Origin: Fulvivirga lutea
GTDB lineage: Bacteria; Bacteroidota; Bacteroidia; Cytophagales; Cyclobacteriaceae
NCBI RefSeq assembly: GCF_017068455.1
Contig: NZ_CP070608.1
Span: 2,771,488-2,835,487 of the forward strand
Direction: 5' to 3'
Length of the DNA: 64,000 nucleotides
Shown: positions 9,407 to 18,257 of the stretch, in pieces
How positions within the stretch are numbered: position 1 is the first letter of the stretch
Layout of the letters: the number at the start of each line of letters is the position of its first letter
Program-made: the position numbers and the translations under genes
Notes under the pieces: generated by a model
Database searches by the model: none
What the model saw: the letters and a program-made list of their open reading frames with translations, nothing else
Told to the model about the DNA's origin: nothing

Positions 9407-10188
9407 TATTTCTGGGCAACCACAACTTGCGAGTTATTAGGCGTATCCGTTGGTTGAGGTGATGCCATGCACAGGGTAGAGCCCAATAAAAACTTGCCCA
9501 CCTCGTCACCTATGGTAATGCTATTTCCTTTTCTAACCACTTGAGGAAGCTCAATAGTACCAACAGCCGGACCACCAACAATGGACAAATACCAATATCT
9601 GCCAGATATATCTTCAATGGTAACGTTTACTCGTTCATTTCGCATAGCGGGCAAAGATGGATCATGTTTATAAACCCAAGGTCGAAGGATCACTAGATCG
9701 CCTGGTATGTGCTCAATGTATTTAACTGTGCCAGATACAGGAGCATGTATTCGATGGTAGTTATTATTATGTAAGAATACATTTGTAAAATAATGCGTAT
9801 TTGGAATGTTACAACCTTGCTTACCGAATATGGCCTTTATATTCTTTTTGTCACCTTTCACATTAATTGCGGGAAGTTCACCTACTTTCCCTTTATCACA
9901 TAAAAGGCCTTCGCACGGCCATATATATTCAGAGGATATTTTCGGTCTTGTTTTATACACTCTGGTAAAAAAGTCCTGAAAGCTAGAGTAGTTAACACTG
10001 CCGGTTTCAGACCTGAACTGATTTAAATACACTTCATCCAGTCTATTTAGTCTGCAGTAGGGTTTAATAATATACTTTGTAAAGCTCTTGTTATAAACTT
10101 GCGAGTAATATTTAGATACTTTTCTTTGTATGTTACTCGGTAATGAACCCCAAACCGAAAGCGATAAAAAGCGATAGACTGATGTCAT
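9403..10188 (-). CDS. psd: Phosphatidylserine decarboxylase proenzyme
   Basis: Makes phosphatidylethanolamine from phosphatidylserine at the inner membrane. The 261-residue sequence has the conserved NNNYHRIHAP block (about residues 135-144), GGPAVGTIELPQ, and near the C-terminus LLGSTLCMAS, whose LGST is the self-cleavage site that produces the pyruvoyl prosthetic group. The alpha chain after cleavage is short, as usual. There is no clear membrane segment. It stands alone; pssA is not visible nearby. Confidence 0.88.
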   Translation of the reverse strand: MTSVYRFLSLSVWGSLPSNIQRKVSKYYSQVYNKSFTKYIIKPYCRLNRLDEVYLNQFRSETGSVNYSSFQDFFTRVYKTRPKISSEYIWPCEGLLCDKGKVGELPAINVKGDKKNIKAIFGKQGCNIPNTHYFTNVFLHNNNYHRIHAPVSGTVKYIEHIPGDLVILRPWVYKHDPSLPAMRNERVNVTIEDISGRYWYLSIVGGPAVGTIELPQVVRKGNSITIGDEVGKFLLGSTLCMASPQPTDTPNNSQVVVAQKY

Positions 10189-10307
10189 GAATTAATAATG
10201 TTGTTCGCTACAGTATAACGCAAAGCAGGACTCATGGATTTCTGAATACAGTTATTTTAGATTAAAGACGACTTAATTTAGATTAACGGAGTAGTTATTA
10301 AGACCTA

Positions 10308-10532
10308 CTACACATAAAACTCCAACTGGAATACGGGTGAGTTCTTTTCCTGGATAGGTTTTAGCGCAAGGATTTCGAGCGTGTTGAACGCTTCGATAAA
10401 TTCTGTTCTGGTAATTCTGACTTTGGATTTACCCGGAATGATTTTGTGATACTGCATCCTGCCTGAAGGGTTAGCAGTAGCGCTATAGATGAAACTATAG
10501 CGCATTTTAATAGGTGAGGGGACATATCTCAT
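10308..10532 (-). CDS. Small hypothetical protein
   Basis: A 74-residue basic protein with no recognisable domain, signal peptide or membrane helix. It reads as a compact beta-rich fold (SFIYSATANPSG, FQLEFYV). It starts 24 bases after the 81-residue gene on the same strand, so the two are probably co-transcribed. Reality is supported by the clean pairing with its neighbour and the absence of a competing frame; the function is unknown. Confidence 0.5.
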   Translation of the reverse strand: MRYVPSPIKMRYSFIYSATANPSGRMQYHKIIPGKSKVRITRTEFIEAFNTLEILALKPIQEKNSPVFQLEFYV

Positions 10533-10556
10533 TTATCTGGTTGTCCGAACCATTTT

Positions 10557-10802
10557 TTAGTAAGCATTCTTAAACTCAGCGAATACCATTTTATTCTGAA
10601 TCTGGTTGTACTGAGTGAGTAGGGTATAGGCCTTAGAAGGCACATAGTTAAACCTGCTTTTAAATTCTTCCACTTTAGCGCTTAACTCCTGCACGTAGAA
10701 CCTGATCTGATCGAGGTTTTTGCAACGCTTAGGGTTCTCAAAGTTTCTTGCTGTAAAAAGTTGAAACTCTCTGTCGATTCTTTTTTTCTCAAACTCGCTC
10801 AT
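10557..10802 (-). CDS. Small hypothetical protein, helical
   Basis: An 81-residue, highly charged and probably all-helical protein (MSEFEKKRIDREFQLF..., LSAKVEEFKSRF). There is no membrane segment and no known motif. It heads a two-gene unit with the 74-residue gene. Upstream lies an unusually AT-rich 300-base spacer that could hold its promoter. The pair may be accessory DNA between core genes; no function is proposed. Confidence 0.5.
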   Translation of the reverse strand: MSEFEKKRIDREFQLFTARNFENPKRCKNLDQIRFYVQELSAKVEEFKSRFNYVPSKAYTLLTQYNQIQNKMVFAEFKNAY

Positions 10803-11107
10803 AATGTTGTGTGTTATTGCACTATTAAAAAATGAATAATGATGTAATTATATGTATATATAATAATAAATGCAAATATAATAGTGTAAAAATGCACAAA
10901 TATTTTAAAATTAATTAGCTCAACTATTAGATAATGTATAAATGTATAACTATCTATTAATCAACTAGATATAATTAATTAAGTTATATGCAGGTTGTTA
11001 GGGTGATGAGAATCTAATTTGTGTAGCCGTGAATATTCACCTGAAATGGGGTATTGCCTGCTGTTATTATTCTTTATATTAGAGCATATTATATCAAAAT
11101 CTAAAAT
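10803..11107. other. AT-rich intergenic spacer between divergent genes
   Basis: About 305 bases without a convincing gene. The first 200 bases are very rich in A and T, with stretches such as TATGTATATATAATAATAAAT. They lie between the divergent pair at 10802 (minus) and 11108 (plus), so both promoters should be here. A 12-base perfect palindrome lies at 11029-11040. Nothing else is recognised. Confidence 0.6.
11029..11040. promoter_or_regulatory. 12-base perfect palindrome, possible operator
   Basis: GTGAATATTCAC is a perfect inverted repeat 67 bases before the start codon of the membrane zinc-ribbon gene. It could bind a dimeric repressor. There is no independent support. Confidence 0.3.
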
Positions 11108-12004
11108 ATGGAGACTACCGCCCCAAACGAATTCTTAAGTCTTTGGATTAACATTATGATGATAGGTTCAATTGCTTTTTTTGCAATTGCAGTAATCATC
11201 TATTTAATCCATCAAATTAAAGTTTCAAGTATAAGCGACTACAAAGCCAAATATGATTACTTGAGCACCAAAGAAATAAAGTACTTCAAGGCATCAATAA
11301 TTTGTATTGCGATAGGTATTGGAATGATTATCAATACTTATGGCAAAGATGTTAGAACTTTTGACCTCGTATGGTTCTTTGTTTTAATATTCATTTCTAT
11401 AGCTGGAGCTACACTCATTGGTTACGTGGGAGCACTCATTTTACAATATTATTACCCAACTCGTCTCCATAGCAAACTTAAAAAGTGGCGTTATATGCCA
11501 AGAGTTAATCCTAAAACAGGAAATAAAATGAGACTTCTTAGTGAAGATGAAGAAGATGTTCACTTAGATGAAGGTATGCAGGCAGAAGAAGAAGTATTTA
11601 GTGTGGATTACGATGTATGGTTGGATGAGGCAACCGGAGATACAAAGATTGAAAAATATCAAGGCCACTTAGAAGCCGTTCAATGTGGTAATTGTGGTTT
11701 TTATACTATGAAGGTTGAAAGAGAGGAGATAGTACAGCAACCAACAGCTGAACAAGAGGGAGAATTAATTAAACATTATAAATGTCAATTTTGTAGTTCA
11801 GTTAGGGCAACATCATTTAATATAGCTAAGGAGGAAGATTACTCTCATTTTAAGCCAGATCAAATGCATTTTAAAAAGAATGTATCAGTTGATCTTGTAA
11901 AAGTAGAAGTTGTAGCCTTAGGTCAGAAAAAGCACTATGAATTTCAAACTGTTGAGCAGGCTGAAAAATTCCTGTCAGAGTTTGATGTGGACACCATGAA
12001 ATAA
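11108..12004 (+). CDS. Membrane protein with C-terminal zinc ribbon
   Basis: Unknown function, 298 residues. Three hydrophobic segments lie at about residues 12-36, 58-78 and 86-112. The rest is cytosolic: an acidic linker, then a treble Cys pattern CGNCGF...CQFCSS (about residues 198-236) that would bind one zinc, and a 60-residue end. The Cys pairs suggest a rubredoxin-like ribbon, with a possible role in protein or nucleic-acid contact at the membrane. It is a monocistron closed by a terminator. Confidence 0.7.
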   Translation: METTAPNEFLSLWINIMMIGSIAFFAIAVIIYLIHQIKVSSISDYKAKYDYLSTKEIKYFKASIICIAIGIGMIINTYGKDVRTFDLVWFFVLIFISIAGATLIGYVGALILQYYYPTRLHSKLKKWRYMPRVNPKTGNKMRLLSEDEEDVHLDEGMQAEEEVFSVDYDVWLDEATGDTKIEKYQGHLEAVQCGNCGFYTMKVEREEIVQQPTAEQEGELIKHYKCQFCSSVRATSFNIAKEEDYSHFKPDQMHFKKNVSVDLVKVEVVALGQKKHYEFQTVEQAEKFLSEFDVDTMK

Positions 12005-12022
12005 CCGTCCATCAAAATCATT

Positions 12023-12055
12023 AAAATGAGACCTACTTCGGTCTCATTTTTGTTT
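12023..12055 (+). terminator. Rho-independent terminator
   Basis: AAAATGAGACC and GGTCTCATTTT pair around TACTTC and are followed by TGTTT. The site lies between the zinc-ribbon gene and prc. Confidence 0.85.
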
Positions 12056-12133
12056 AAATTTAGTTTCAATGTAAAACAAATTAGAAGTTTTTCGTTTAAG
12101 CTAGTATTACAAAAGAAGATAGAGGAGAACCGC

Positions 12134-14167
12134 ATGAAAAAGTACTTATCAATAATGAGTTTATGCCTAATAACTTTAGTTGCATATTCTCAATCTACAC
12201 AAGAAGAAAATCTTAAACCCAAGATATATTTCGGAGATGAAGCACGGTTAGCAGTGCAAATATTGGATACCTATCATTATCGCAAAATCAGTCTGAACGA
12301 CTCTTTGTCAGCTGTAATTTTAAAGGAATACATCGAGACGTTGGATAACAATAAATCCTATTTTCTTAAGTCTGATATTGCTGAATTTCAGGAATACAGT
12401 ACACAATTAGACGACTTAACTAAAGAGGGTAATGTATTTCCTGCCTACACGATTTACGATCGTTTTAAGCAGCGGTTTGATGAACGAATGGACTATGTAT
12501 ATGGTACATTATTAGATTATGATTTTGATTTTACCATCGATGAGTATTACGATACTGATCGTTCAGAATTGGAATATGCTGAAAACACAGAGGAGTTAAA
12601 TGATCTGTGGAGAAAAATACTCAAGAGCCAGGTGCTGAGCTTAAAGCTTAATGGTAAGGCTGATAGTTCTATTAATAAAACAATTGTCACGAGATACGAT
12701 CGCTTTAAAAAGGCTATTAGTCAGTATAATAGTGAGGACATCTTTGAGCTTTATTTAAATACAATAGCAGAAGCTTATGATCCGCACTCGAATTACTTTT
12801 CGCCAAAAACGTCCGATCGGTTTCAGCAAAATATGAGCCTTTCGTTAGAAGGAATAGGTGCCAGACTTCAAACTGATAATGATTTTACCAAGGTAGTTGA
12901 GATACTGCCAGGAGGGCCGGCCATGAAGAGTGATCTGATTCATCCGGATGATCGAATTATTGGTGTTGCTCAAGGGGAAGATGGTGAAATGGTAGATGTA
13001 ATTGGCTGGCGAATTGATGATGTGGTTCAGCTAATTAAAGGGCCAAAAGGAACTACAGTTAGATTAGAGATTATACCTGCCGAATCTGGTGTTTATGGCG
13101 CATCAAAAACCATTTCTTTGGTTCGAGATAAGATTAAACTCGAAGACATGCAGGCGAAGGCAGAAGTTGTACCCGTAACAAGAAATGGCCGCCAGTATCA
13201 ATTTGGAGTGATAACATTACCAAGCTTCTATATGGATTTTGAAGCATATCAAAAGGGTGATGTAGACTATAATAGCACTACCCGCGATGTTAAACGATTG
13301 ATTGAAGAATTAGAAACCAAGAATATTGATGGTTTAATGATTGATTTGAGAAATAATGGAGGTGGGTCACTTGCCGAAGCTATTGATCTTACTGGTTTGT
13401 TTATTAAGGATGGTCCTGTTGTACAGGTAAAGAATTCATCTAATAAAATAGAATTAGGCGAAGATGTAGATGATAAAGTTATTTATGACGGACCGTTAAC
13501 AGTGATGATTAACAGGTTCAGTGCCAGTGCTTCTGAGATTTTTGCGGGAGCTATTCAGGATTATGGCAGAGGTGTTGTGTTGGGTGAAACTTCCTTTGGT
13601 AAAGGTACCGTTCAAAGCGTTATCGATTTAGGAAGGTATCTAAACGTTCCTGAAGGAGAGAAAGTAGGGCAGTTAAAATTAACCTTACAGAAATTTTACA
13701 GGGTTACAGGTAGCAGTACACAACATAAAGGTGTTGACCCTGATATTAATTTTCCTTCAGCTTTTTCAGCAGAAGAATTTGGGGAGAGTAGCAGACCAAG
13801 TGCATTACCCTGGGATCAGATAAAAGGCACGAAATACAAGCCTACTGATCAGGTAACACAGAAAATGCTTGCTGAGGTAAGCAAGGAATATAGAGATCGC
13901 CTACAGAATGACAGGCACTTGAAAGATTTGATTAGCGAAACGGAAGAGCTTAAGAAAAGCATATCTACTACTCGTATTTCATTAAATCAGGAAGAAAGAC
14001 AAAGAGAAATTGCAGAAGCTGAAAAAAGACGAACTGAGCAAAGTGCTATGGAAGGAGCTAAAATAGGGAAAGAAGGCATTTATGAAGTTAATAATATAGA
14101 TGTGGATGATAAATACCTGAGAGAAGGATTAGTCGTATTAAGCGACATTGTTTCTGCTATCGGATAA
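12134..14167 (+). CDS. prc: Tail-specific (C-terminal processing) protease, S41A
   Basis: Periplasmic serine protease of the Prc/Tsp type, 677 residues, which trims or degrades envelope proteins from the C-terminus. Seen in order: signal peptide (to about residue 20, AYSQ), N-terminal helical domain, PDZ domain (about 230-330, LEGIGARLQ), and the S41 core with RFSASASEIFAGA carrying the nucleophile and SFGKGTVQS carrying the Lys. A charged helical end follows. The ATG at 12134 is preferred over an earlier in-frame codon because it gives a proper signal peptide and has AGAGGAG upstream. Confidence 0.93.
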   Translation: MKKYLSIMSLCLITLVAYSQSTQEENLKPKIYFGDEARLAVQILDTYHYRKISLNDSLSAVILKEYIETLDNNKSYFLKSDIAEFQEYSTQLDDLTKEGNVFPAYTIYDRFKQRFDERMDYVYGTLLDYDFDFTIDEYYDTDRSELEYAENTEELNDLWRKILKSQVLSLKLNGKADSSINKTIVTRYDRFKKAISQYNSEDIFELYLNTIAEAYDPHSNYFSPKTSDRFQQNMSLSLEGIGARLQTDNDFTKVVEILPGGPAMKSDLIHPDDRIIGVAQGEDGEMVDVIGWRIDDVVQLIKGPKGTTVRLEIIPAESGVYGASKTISLVRDKIKLEDMQAKAEVVPVTRNGRQYQFGVITLPSFYMDFEAYQKGDVDYNSTTRDVKRLIEELETKNIDGLMIDLRNNGGGSLAEAIDLTGLFIKDGPVVQVKNSSNKIELGEDVDDKVIYDGPLTVMINRFSASASEIFAGAIQDYGRGVVLGETSFGKGTVQSVIDLGRYLNVPEGEKVGQLKLTLQKFYRVTGSSTQHKGVDPDINFPSAFSAEEFGESSRPSALPWDQIKGTKYKPTDQVTQKMLAEVSKEYRDRLQNDRHLKDLISETEELKKSISTTRISLNQEERQREIAEAEKRRTEQSAMEGAKIGKEGIYEVNNIDVDDKYLREGLVVLSDIVSAIG

Positions 14168-14187
14168 CCTTTAGTAAAATAACAGAG

Positions 14188-14227
14188 AGCCTCACTTTAA
14201 CGTTGTTGTTAAAATGAGGCTTTTTTT
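14188..14227 (+). terminator. Terminator after prc, overlapping the next start codon
   Basis: GCCTCA(T/C)TTTAAC and GTTAAAATGAGGC pair over about 12 bases around GTTGTT and are followed by seven Ts. The ATG of the OmpA-domain gene lies within the 3' arm. Confidence 0.75.
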
Positions 14228-14621
14228 ATTCATAAATTTTGCGTTTTGTATAGCTCTAGCAGCTCAAGGTCAGGATAGTCTCATTAGAAAAAGCATCTAC
14301 TTTGGTGGCGGTAGTTATTATATAGATGAATATCAAGGAGACGAAATTATCGATTTTTTAAATTCCATCGATGACCTTACCAAATATGAAATTGTTCTGT
14401 TTAGCCATACTGATAACATAGGAGGCAAGCAATATAATGAGTGGTTGTCTCATATGCGCAGCGAGGCTGTCAAGTATGAATTAATTCAGTTTGGAATTAG
14501 AGAAGAGGAAATAGACATACGGGCCTTTGGTCAGGATAACCCACTTTATTCCAATAAGTCATCTGATGGGCGAGTGATGAACAGGAGGGTAGATATTATC
14601 CTCGTGCCCATCACTTCTTAA
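14214..14621 (+). CDS. Small OmpA-domain protein
   Basis: A 135-residue protein made of a signal peptide (about 20 residues, ending AAQGQ) and one OmpA C-like domain. The peptidoglycan-contact pattern is visible as FSHTDNIGGKQYNEWLSHMRS and VMNRRVDIILVP, with the family's conserved Asp and Arg (D in HTDN, R in NRRVD). It probably sits in the periplasm bound to the cell wall. It is unusual in having no barrel or lipobox, and its start codon falls inside the prc terminator hairpin. Confidence 0.8.
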   Translation: MRLFLFINFAFCIALAAQGQDSLIRKSIYFGGGSYYIDEYQGDEIIDFLNSIDDLTKYEIVLFSHTDNIGGKQYNEWLSHMRSEAVKYELIQFGIREEEIDIRAFGQDNPLYSNKSSDGRVMNRRVDIILVPITS

Positions 14622-15041
14622 TTACTTAGTTGTATTTTTTGAGTAATCGCCAAAGCCTTCATCCACAGGCTCCCATAACTCAATTTTATTGCCTTCAGGA
14701 TCCATTATATGAACAAACTTACCATAATCATACGAAGCTATTTCATCAACCACATTTACACCTTCATTTTTTAATTGTTTAACAAGTGCCTCTATATTTT
14801 CTACCCTGTAGTTAATCATAAAAGGCTGATTTGATGGCTCCATATACTTAGTGTCTATGCTAAATGCACTCCATTGTAAATAGCCTTTTTTCTCGGGGTT
14901 GTTAGCATGCCTGAACTCAAACATAGAACCATATTCGTCTGTCACTAATCCAAGATGTTCCTTATACCAGTTGGTTAGTTTCTTTGGTTCATTGGATTTG
15001 AAAAATATACCGCCAATACCAGTTACTCTTCCTTTAGCCAT
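14622..15041 (-). CDS. VOC-family (glyoxalase-like) protein
   Basis: A 139-residue protein with the paired beta-alpha-beta-beta-beta modules of the vicinal oxygen chelate superfamily. The first module carries GGIFFKSNEPKKLTNWY and the second YDYGKFVHIMDPEGNKIELWEP, whose H and E are the usual metal ligands. It is likely a lyase, dioxygenase or resistance-type protein; the substrate is unknown. Its start overlaps the DUF4199 gene by 8 bases. Confidence 0.85.
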   Translation of the reverse strand: MAKGRVTGIGGIFFKSNEPKKLTNWYKEHLGLVTDEYGSMFEFRHANNPEKKGYLQWSAFSIDTKYMEPSNQPFMINYRVENIEALVKQLKNEGVNVVDEIASYDYGKFVHIMDPEGNKIELWEPVDEGFGDYSKNTTK

Positions 15042-15558
15042 TTTTAGATGTTTTGAGTTGAAAATATAATGCCGATAAGGTGCTGATTATTAGACCAATA
15101 ACAAAAACTGTCAAAAACATAATAATGAATTGTGAACTTACACTATCCCACAAAGCCATTTCCTCCATAAATTGCGATTTCGCCACTTCAAACTCATCCG
15201 CAGGCAAGGTAGATTTCAATTTTTCAATCTGGTAATCACCATACTCCTTAAGAAAGTTGGGGTTAATCCATTTATAGTATACCACACTGTAAGCACCAAA
15301 AGCCATGGAAGGGAATAGAGAAATAGCCGCACCTATTCCTAAATATTTGAGAAATGAACCCTTACTATATAGTAAGACATACTCCCTAATACCAAAAAAC
15401 ACGAATAGTAGACATGCCACGATGGATATGTACCCAATGATTTCATCCCTATCAAAATTTGAAGAATTGGGCAGGCCATAAACAAGATAGGTAATCAACT
15501 GAATACCCATTATTATGGCTACAGAAATTAGTCCGTTTTTAAATACAATGTTTTTCAT
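15034..15558 (-). CDS. DUF4199 membrane protein
   Basis: A protein of about 174 residues with four hydrophobic helices: near the N-terminus (GLISVAIIMGIQLITYLVYG), two in the middle, and one at the C-terminus (FIIMFLTVFVIGLIISTLSAL). This arrangement and its neighbours fit DUF4199, a Bacteroidota family of unknown function. The start at 15558 is preferred because the 16 residues before it are basic and do not fit the membrane N-terminus. It overlaps the VOC gene, with the LuxR gene upstream. Confidence 0.8.
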   Translation of the reverse strand: MKNIVFKNGLISVAIIMGIQLITYLVYGLPNSSNFDRDEIIGYISIVACLLFVFFGIREYVLLYSKGSFLKYLGIGAAISLFPSMAFGAYSVVYYKWINPNFLKEYGDYQIEKLKSTLPADEFEVAKSQFMEEMALWDSVSSQFIIMFLTVFVIGLIISTLSALYFQLKTSKNG

Positions 15559-15646
15559 AGTTCGTTTTTTTAATGACGAAAGTGCCATTCTTAGTGAAAA
15601 TGGCACTCATACTTTTGGGTGATTTTTAATATTTGGTACTAAAGTA

Positions 15647-16063
15647 TTAGAGCAAACCATACTCTTTGGCCTGTTTAATAGCTTCAGTCCTTCGTTTTAC
15701 ATTGAGCTTAGAAAATATGTTAGACACATGCGTTTTGATAGTATTTTCCGAGACAAATAATAAGTCAGCTATCTCGCTGTTACTTCTTCCCTCAGCAATT
15801 TTTACCAATACCTCAAACTCACGTTTACTCATCTGCAGCAAAGCCAGTTTTTCATCATCGGGTTTTAATTCACTTTTGAGTAACAATGATTTACTGATTA
15901 GTTGATTTCTTAACAAGAACCCGAAAACCACAAGAGCAATAGCAGAAATGGCAATGAGAAACTCACGGTAATGGTTGGCAGTATATACCGAGTAATTGCT
16001 TAGCTCTATCAATACCATTAACAAGATCGCTAACAGTCCAAATTTGATGATAAGTCCTTTCAA
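15647..16063 (-). CDS. Membrane-tethered LuxR-type transcription regulator
   Basis: A 138-residue protein with two hydrophobic helices at the N-terminus (about residues 5-25 and 34-53), a short linker, and a complete LuxR/GerE helix-turn-helix (MSKREFEVLVKIAEG, SNSEIADLLFVSENTIKTH). There is no receiver domain, so the membrane part may be the sensor or serve only as an anchor. It probably regulates the DUF4199-VOC genes just downstream on the same strand. The DNA-binding domain would lie in the cytosol. Confidence 0.85.
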   Translation of the reverse strand: MKGLIIKFGLLAILLMVLIELSNYSVYTANHYREFLIAISAIALVVFGFLLRNQLISKSLLLKSELKPDDEKLALLQMSKREFEVLVKIAEGRSNSEIADLLFVSENTIKTHVSNIFSKLNVKRRTEAIKQAKEYGLL

Positions 16064-16177
16064 ATCTCTCGATTTTTAGTAGATGTACTTATTTTTAGCT
16101 CAATATAATAAAATGGGTGCAAATAGTTTCCTGAAATTATTAACACTAACTTTGCGGCTCATTAATATTAAGATAGA

Positions 16178-17863
16178 TTGACAAGTTTTTCAGAAATGGG
16201 ACTTTCAGCACCTTTGCTTAAAGTTCTTCCCGAGTTGAATATCGACCAACCGACAGAAATTCAACAAAAGGCAATTCCAATTTTACTAAAAGAAAAAGAA
16301 AGAGATTTTTTAGGTCTGGCTCAGACAGGAACAGGTAAAACAGCCGCTTTTGGTTTACCATTGCTTGATGCAGTGGATCCAGATTTAAAGAGAACACAGG
16401 CGCTTGTATTGGCACCAACACGTGAGTTGGGTCAGCAAATTGCGCAGCAGTTCCAGGCATTTTCCAAGTATATGAAAGGTCTGCGTGTTCAAGTGGTTTA
16501 TGGTGGTGCATCTATAGTGCCCCAAATGAAGGCACTAAAAAATACTCCACATATAATTATAGCTACACCAGGTAGGCTCTTAGACTTAATTAACAGAAAA
16601 TCGATTGACCTTTCTGGCATAAAGCATGTGGTTTTTGACGAAGCTGATGAGATGCTGAATATGGGCTTTAGAGAAGATATAGATCATATTTTGTCTTATA
16701 CCGAAGGCCAGAAATCAACATGGCTATTTTCAGCTACTATGGCACCGGAAATTAAATCCATTGTAAAGAAATACATGGATAACCCAAGTGAGGTGAAAAT
16801 TGATGCGGCAAATGTAGTTAACCAGAATATTGATCATAAATACTTTATTGCTAAAGCCAAGGATAAGGTAGAGATTATGAAACGCATTATTGAGCTTGAG
16901 CCTGATATGCGTGGGATCGTTTTCTGTAGAACCAAGCGCGAAACACAACAACTGGCAGAAGAATTACAGAAAAAAGGATTACCTGTAGATGCTATCCATG
17001 GTGATTTATCACAGAATCAGCGTGATCAGGTGATGAAGCGATTTAAAAACCATTCCTTAGAGTTTTTGATTGCTACTGACGTAGCTGCCAGAGGAATTGA
17101 TGTAAATGATTTAACGCATGTGATACATTACTCTATGCCGGATGATCTGGAGTATTATACCCATAGAAGTGGAAGAACAGGTAGGGCAGGTAAAAAGGGT
17201 ATATCGCTGGCATTAATTACAAGTGCAGAGCAGCGTAAAGTTAGCTTTATACAAAAGAAATTGAATCTGAATTTTAGCCAGTATGTACTGCCTAAAGCTG
17301 AACATGTAGAAAACAAACGTTTAATGACATGGGCAGATACAATTATTTCTACCGAGGCCGATCACGACATGATTGCCGAGCATGTGAATGATGTTAGGGA
17401 GAAGTTCAATGGGCTTACTAAGGAGGATTTAATCGACAAGCTAATTACCTGGGAATTAAATGAACTAGGGCTGAATAAAAAGTCTGCTTTTGACGAAAAT
17501 CAAACACTGGAAGATACTCCAACGCACTCAAGGCATAGCGCTACACATGATAAATACTTTATCAATGTAGGGTTAATTGATGGGGTGAATGAGAAAGAAT
17601 TAGTTGATTTTGTTTCTGAAACCGTAGGCATAAGCAAATCGGCACTAGGTAAAATCAACATTGATGATAAAAAGTCTTATTTCGAGATTGAGAAAGAATC
17701 GTCTCACTTGGTAGGACCTGCATTTAGTGATTTATATGTGGATAATAGAAAGCTTAGGGTAAATAAGGAAGTTGGACAAAAATCTCAAGGAAGAGGCGGT
17801 AGAAAAGATAGAAGCAAACGAAGGATTTCCAAACACGGCAAACCATCAAAGAGGAGGAGATAA
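16178..17863 (+). CDS. DEAD-box RNA helicase
   Basis: ATP-dependent RNA helicase of 561 residues, DeaD/CsdA-like. Motifs: Q motif TEIQQKAIP, I AQTGTGKTAA, Ia PTRELGQQ, II DEAD, III SAT, IV-VI including ATDVAARGID and HRSGRTGRAG. A DbpA-like RNA-binding domain follows (about residues 455-525), then a basic R/G/K-rich tail. The best start is a TTG at 16178, giving the family's usual MTSFSEMGL opening; ATG at 16196 would remove six residues. It lies just upstream of a cold-shock gene, consistent with a role in cold RNA metabolism. Confidence 0.93.
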   Translation: MTSFSEMGLSAPLLKVLPELNIDQPTEIQQKAIPILLKEKERDFLGLAQTGTGKTAAFGLPLLDAVDPDLKRTQALVLAPTRELGQQIAQQFQAFSKYMKGLRVQVVYGGASIVPQMKALKNTPHIIIATPGRLLDLINRKSIDLSGIKHVVFDEADEMLNMGFREDIDHILSYTEGQKSTWLFSATMAPEIKSIVKKYMDNPSEVKIDAANVVNQNIDHKYFIAKAKDKVEIMKRIIELEPDMRGIVFCRTKRETQQLAEELQKKGLPVDAIHGDLSQNQRDQVMKRFKNHSLEFLIATDVAARGIDVNDLTHVIHYSMPDDLEYYTHRSGRTGRAGKKGISLALITSAEQRKVSFIQKKLNLNFSQYVLPKAEHVENKRLMTWADTIISTEADHDMIAEHVNDVREKFNGLTKEDLIDKLITWELNELGLNKKSAFDENQTLEDTPTHSRHSATHDKYFINVGLIDGVNEKELVDFVSETVGISKSALGKINIDDKKSYFEIEKESSHLVGPAFSDLYVDNRKLRVNKEVGQKSQGRGGRKDRSKRRISKHGKPSKRRR

Positions 17864-17986
17864 TACCCTTGTGTTACTAAATTATGAAGTGGTTATGGAG
17901 GTAGTTAATTAAAAAATAAAATTAGCCCCATGCGATAAATGAATATATTTTATCTAGCTTAGTGGCTTTAATTACAATTATTTATA

Positions 17987-18178
17987 ATGAAAGAAGGAAC
18001 AGTAAAATTCTTTAATGATTCAAAAGGTTACGGATTTGTTAAAGATTCAGAAGACAATCAAGAGTATTTCGTACACGTATCAGGTCTAGTAGACGAAGTT
18101 CGTGAAAACGATACAGTAACATTTGATCTTCAAGAAGGTAGAAAAGGTTTGAATGCAGTTAACGTTAAGTTAGCTTAA
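17987..18178 (+). CDS. Cold-shock domain protein (CspA family)
   Basis: A 63-residue single cold-shock domain with both RNA-binding motifs: KGYGFVK (RNP1) and YFVHVS (RNP2). It acts as an RNA chaperone that prevents secondary structure in mRNA. The 120-base leader after the helicase gene has no clear hairpin. A strong terminator follows immediately. Confidence 0.95.
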   Translation: MKEGTVKFFNDSKGYGFVKDSEDNQEYFVHVSGLVDEVRENDTVTFDLQEGRKGLNAVNVKLA

Positions 18179-18199
18179 TTTATATCTGATTACAAATGC

Positions 18200-18232
18200 A
18201 AAACCCCTGGCGATTTCGCCAGGGGTTTTTTG
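18200..18232 (+). terminator. Rho-independent terminator after csp
   Basis: AAACCCCTGGCG ATTT CGCCAGGGGTTTTTT: a GC-rich perfect stem with a T tract. Confidence 0.92.
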
Positions 18233-18257
18233 TTGTTAAATAGTTATTTTCGTTCGA

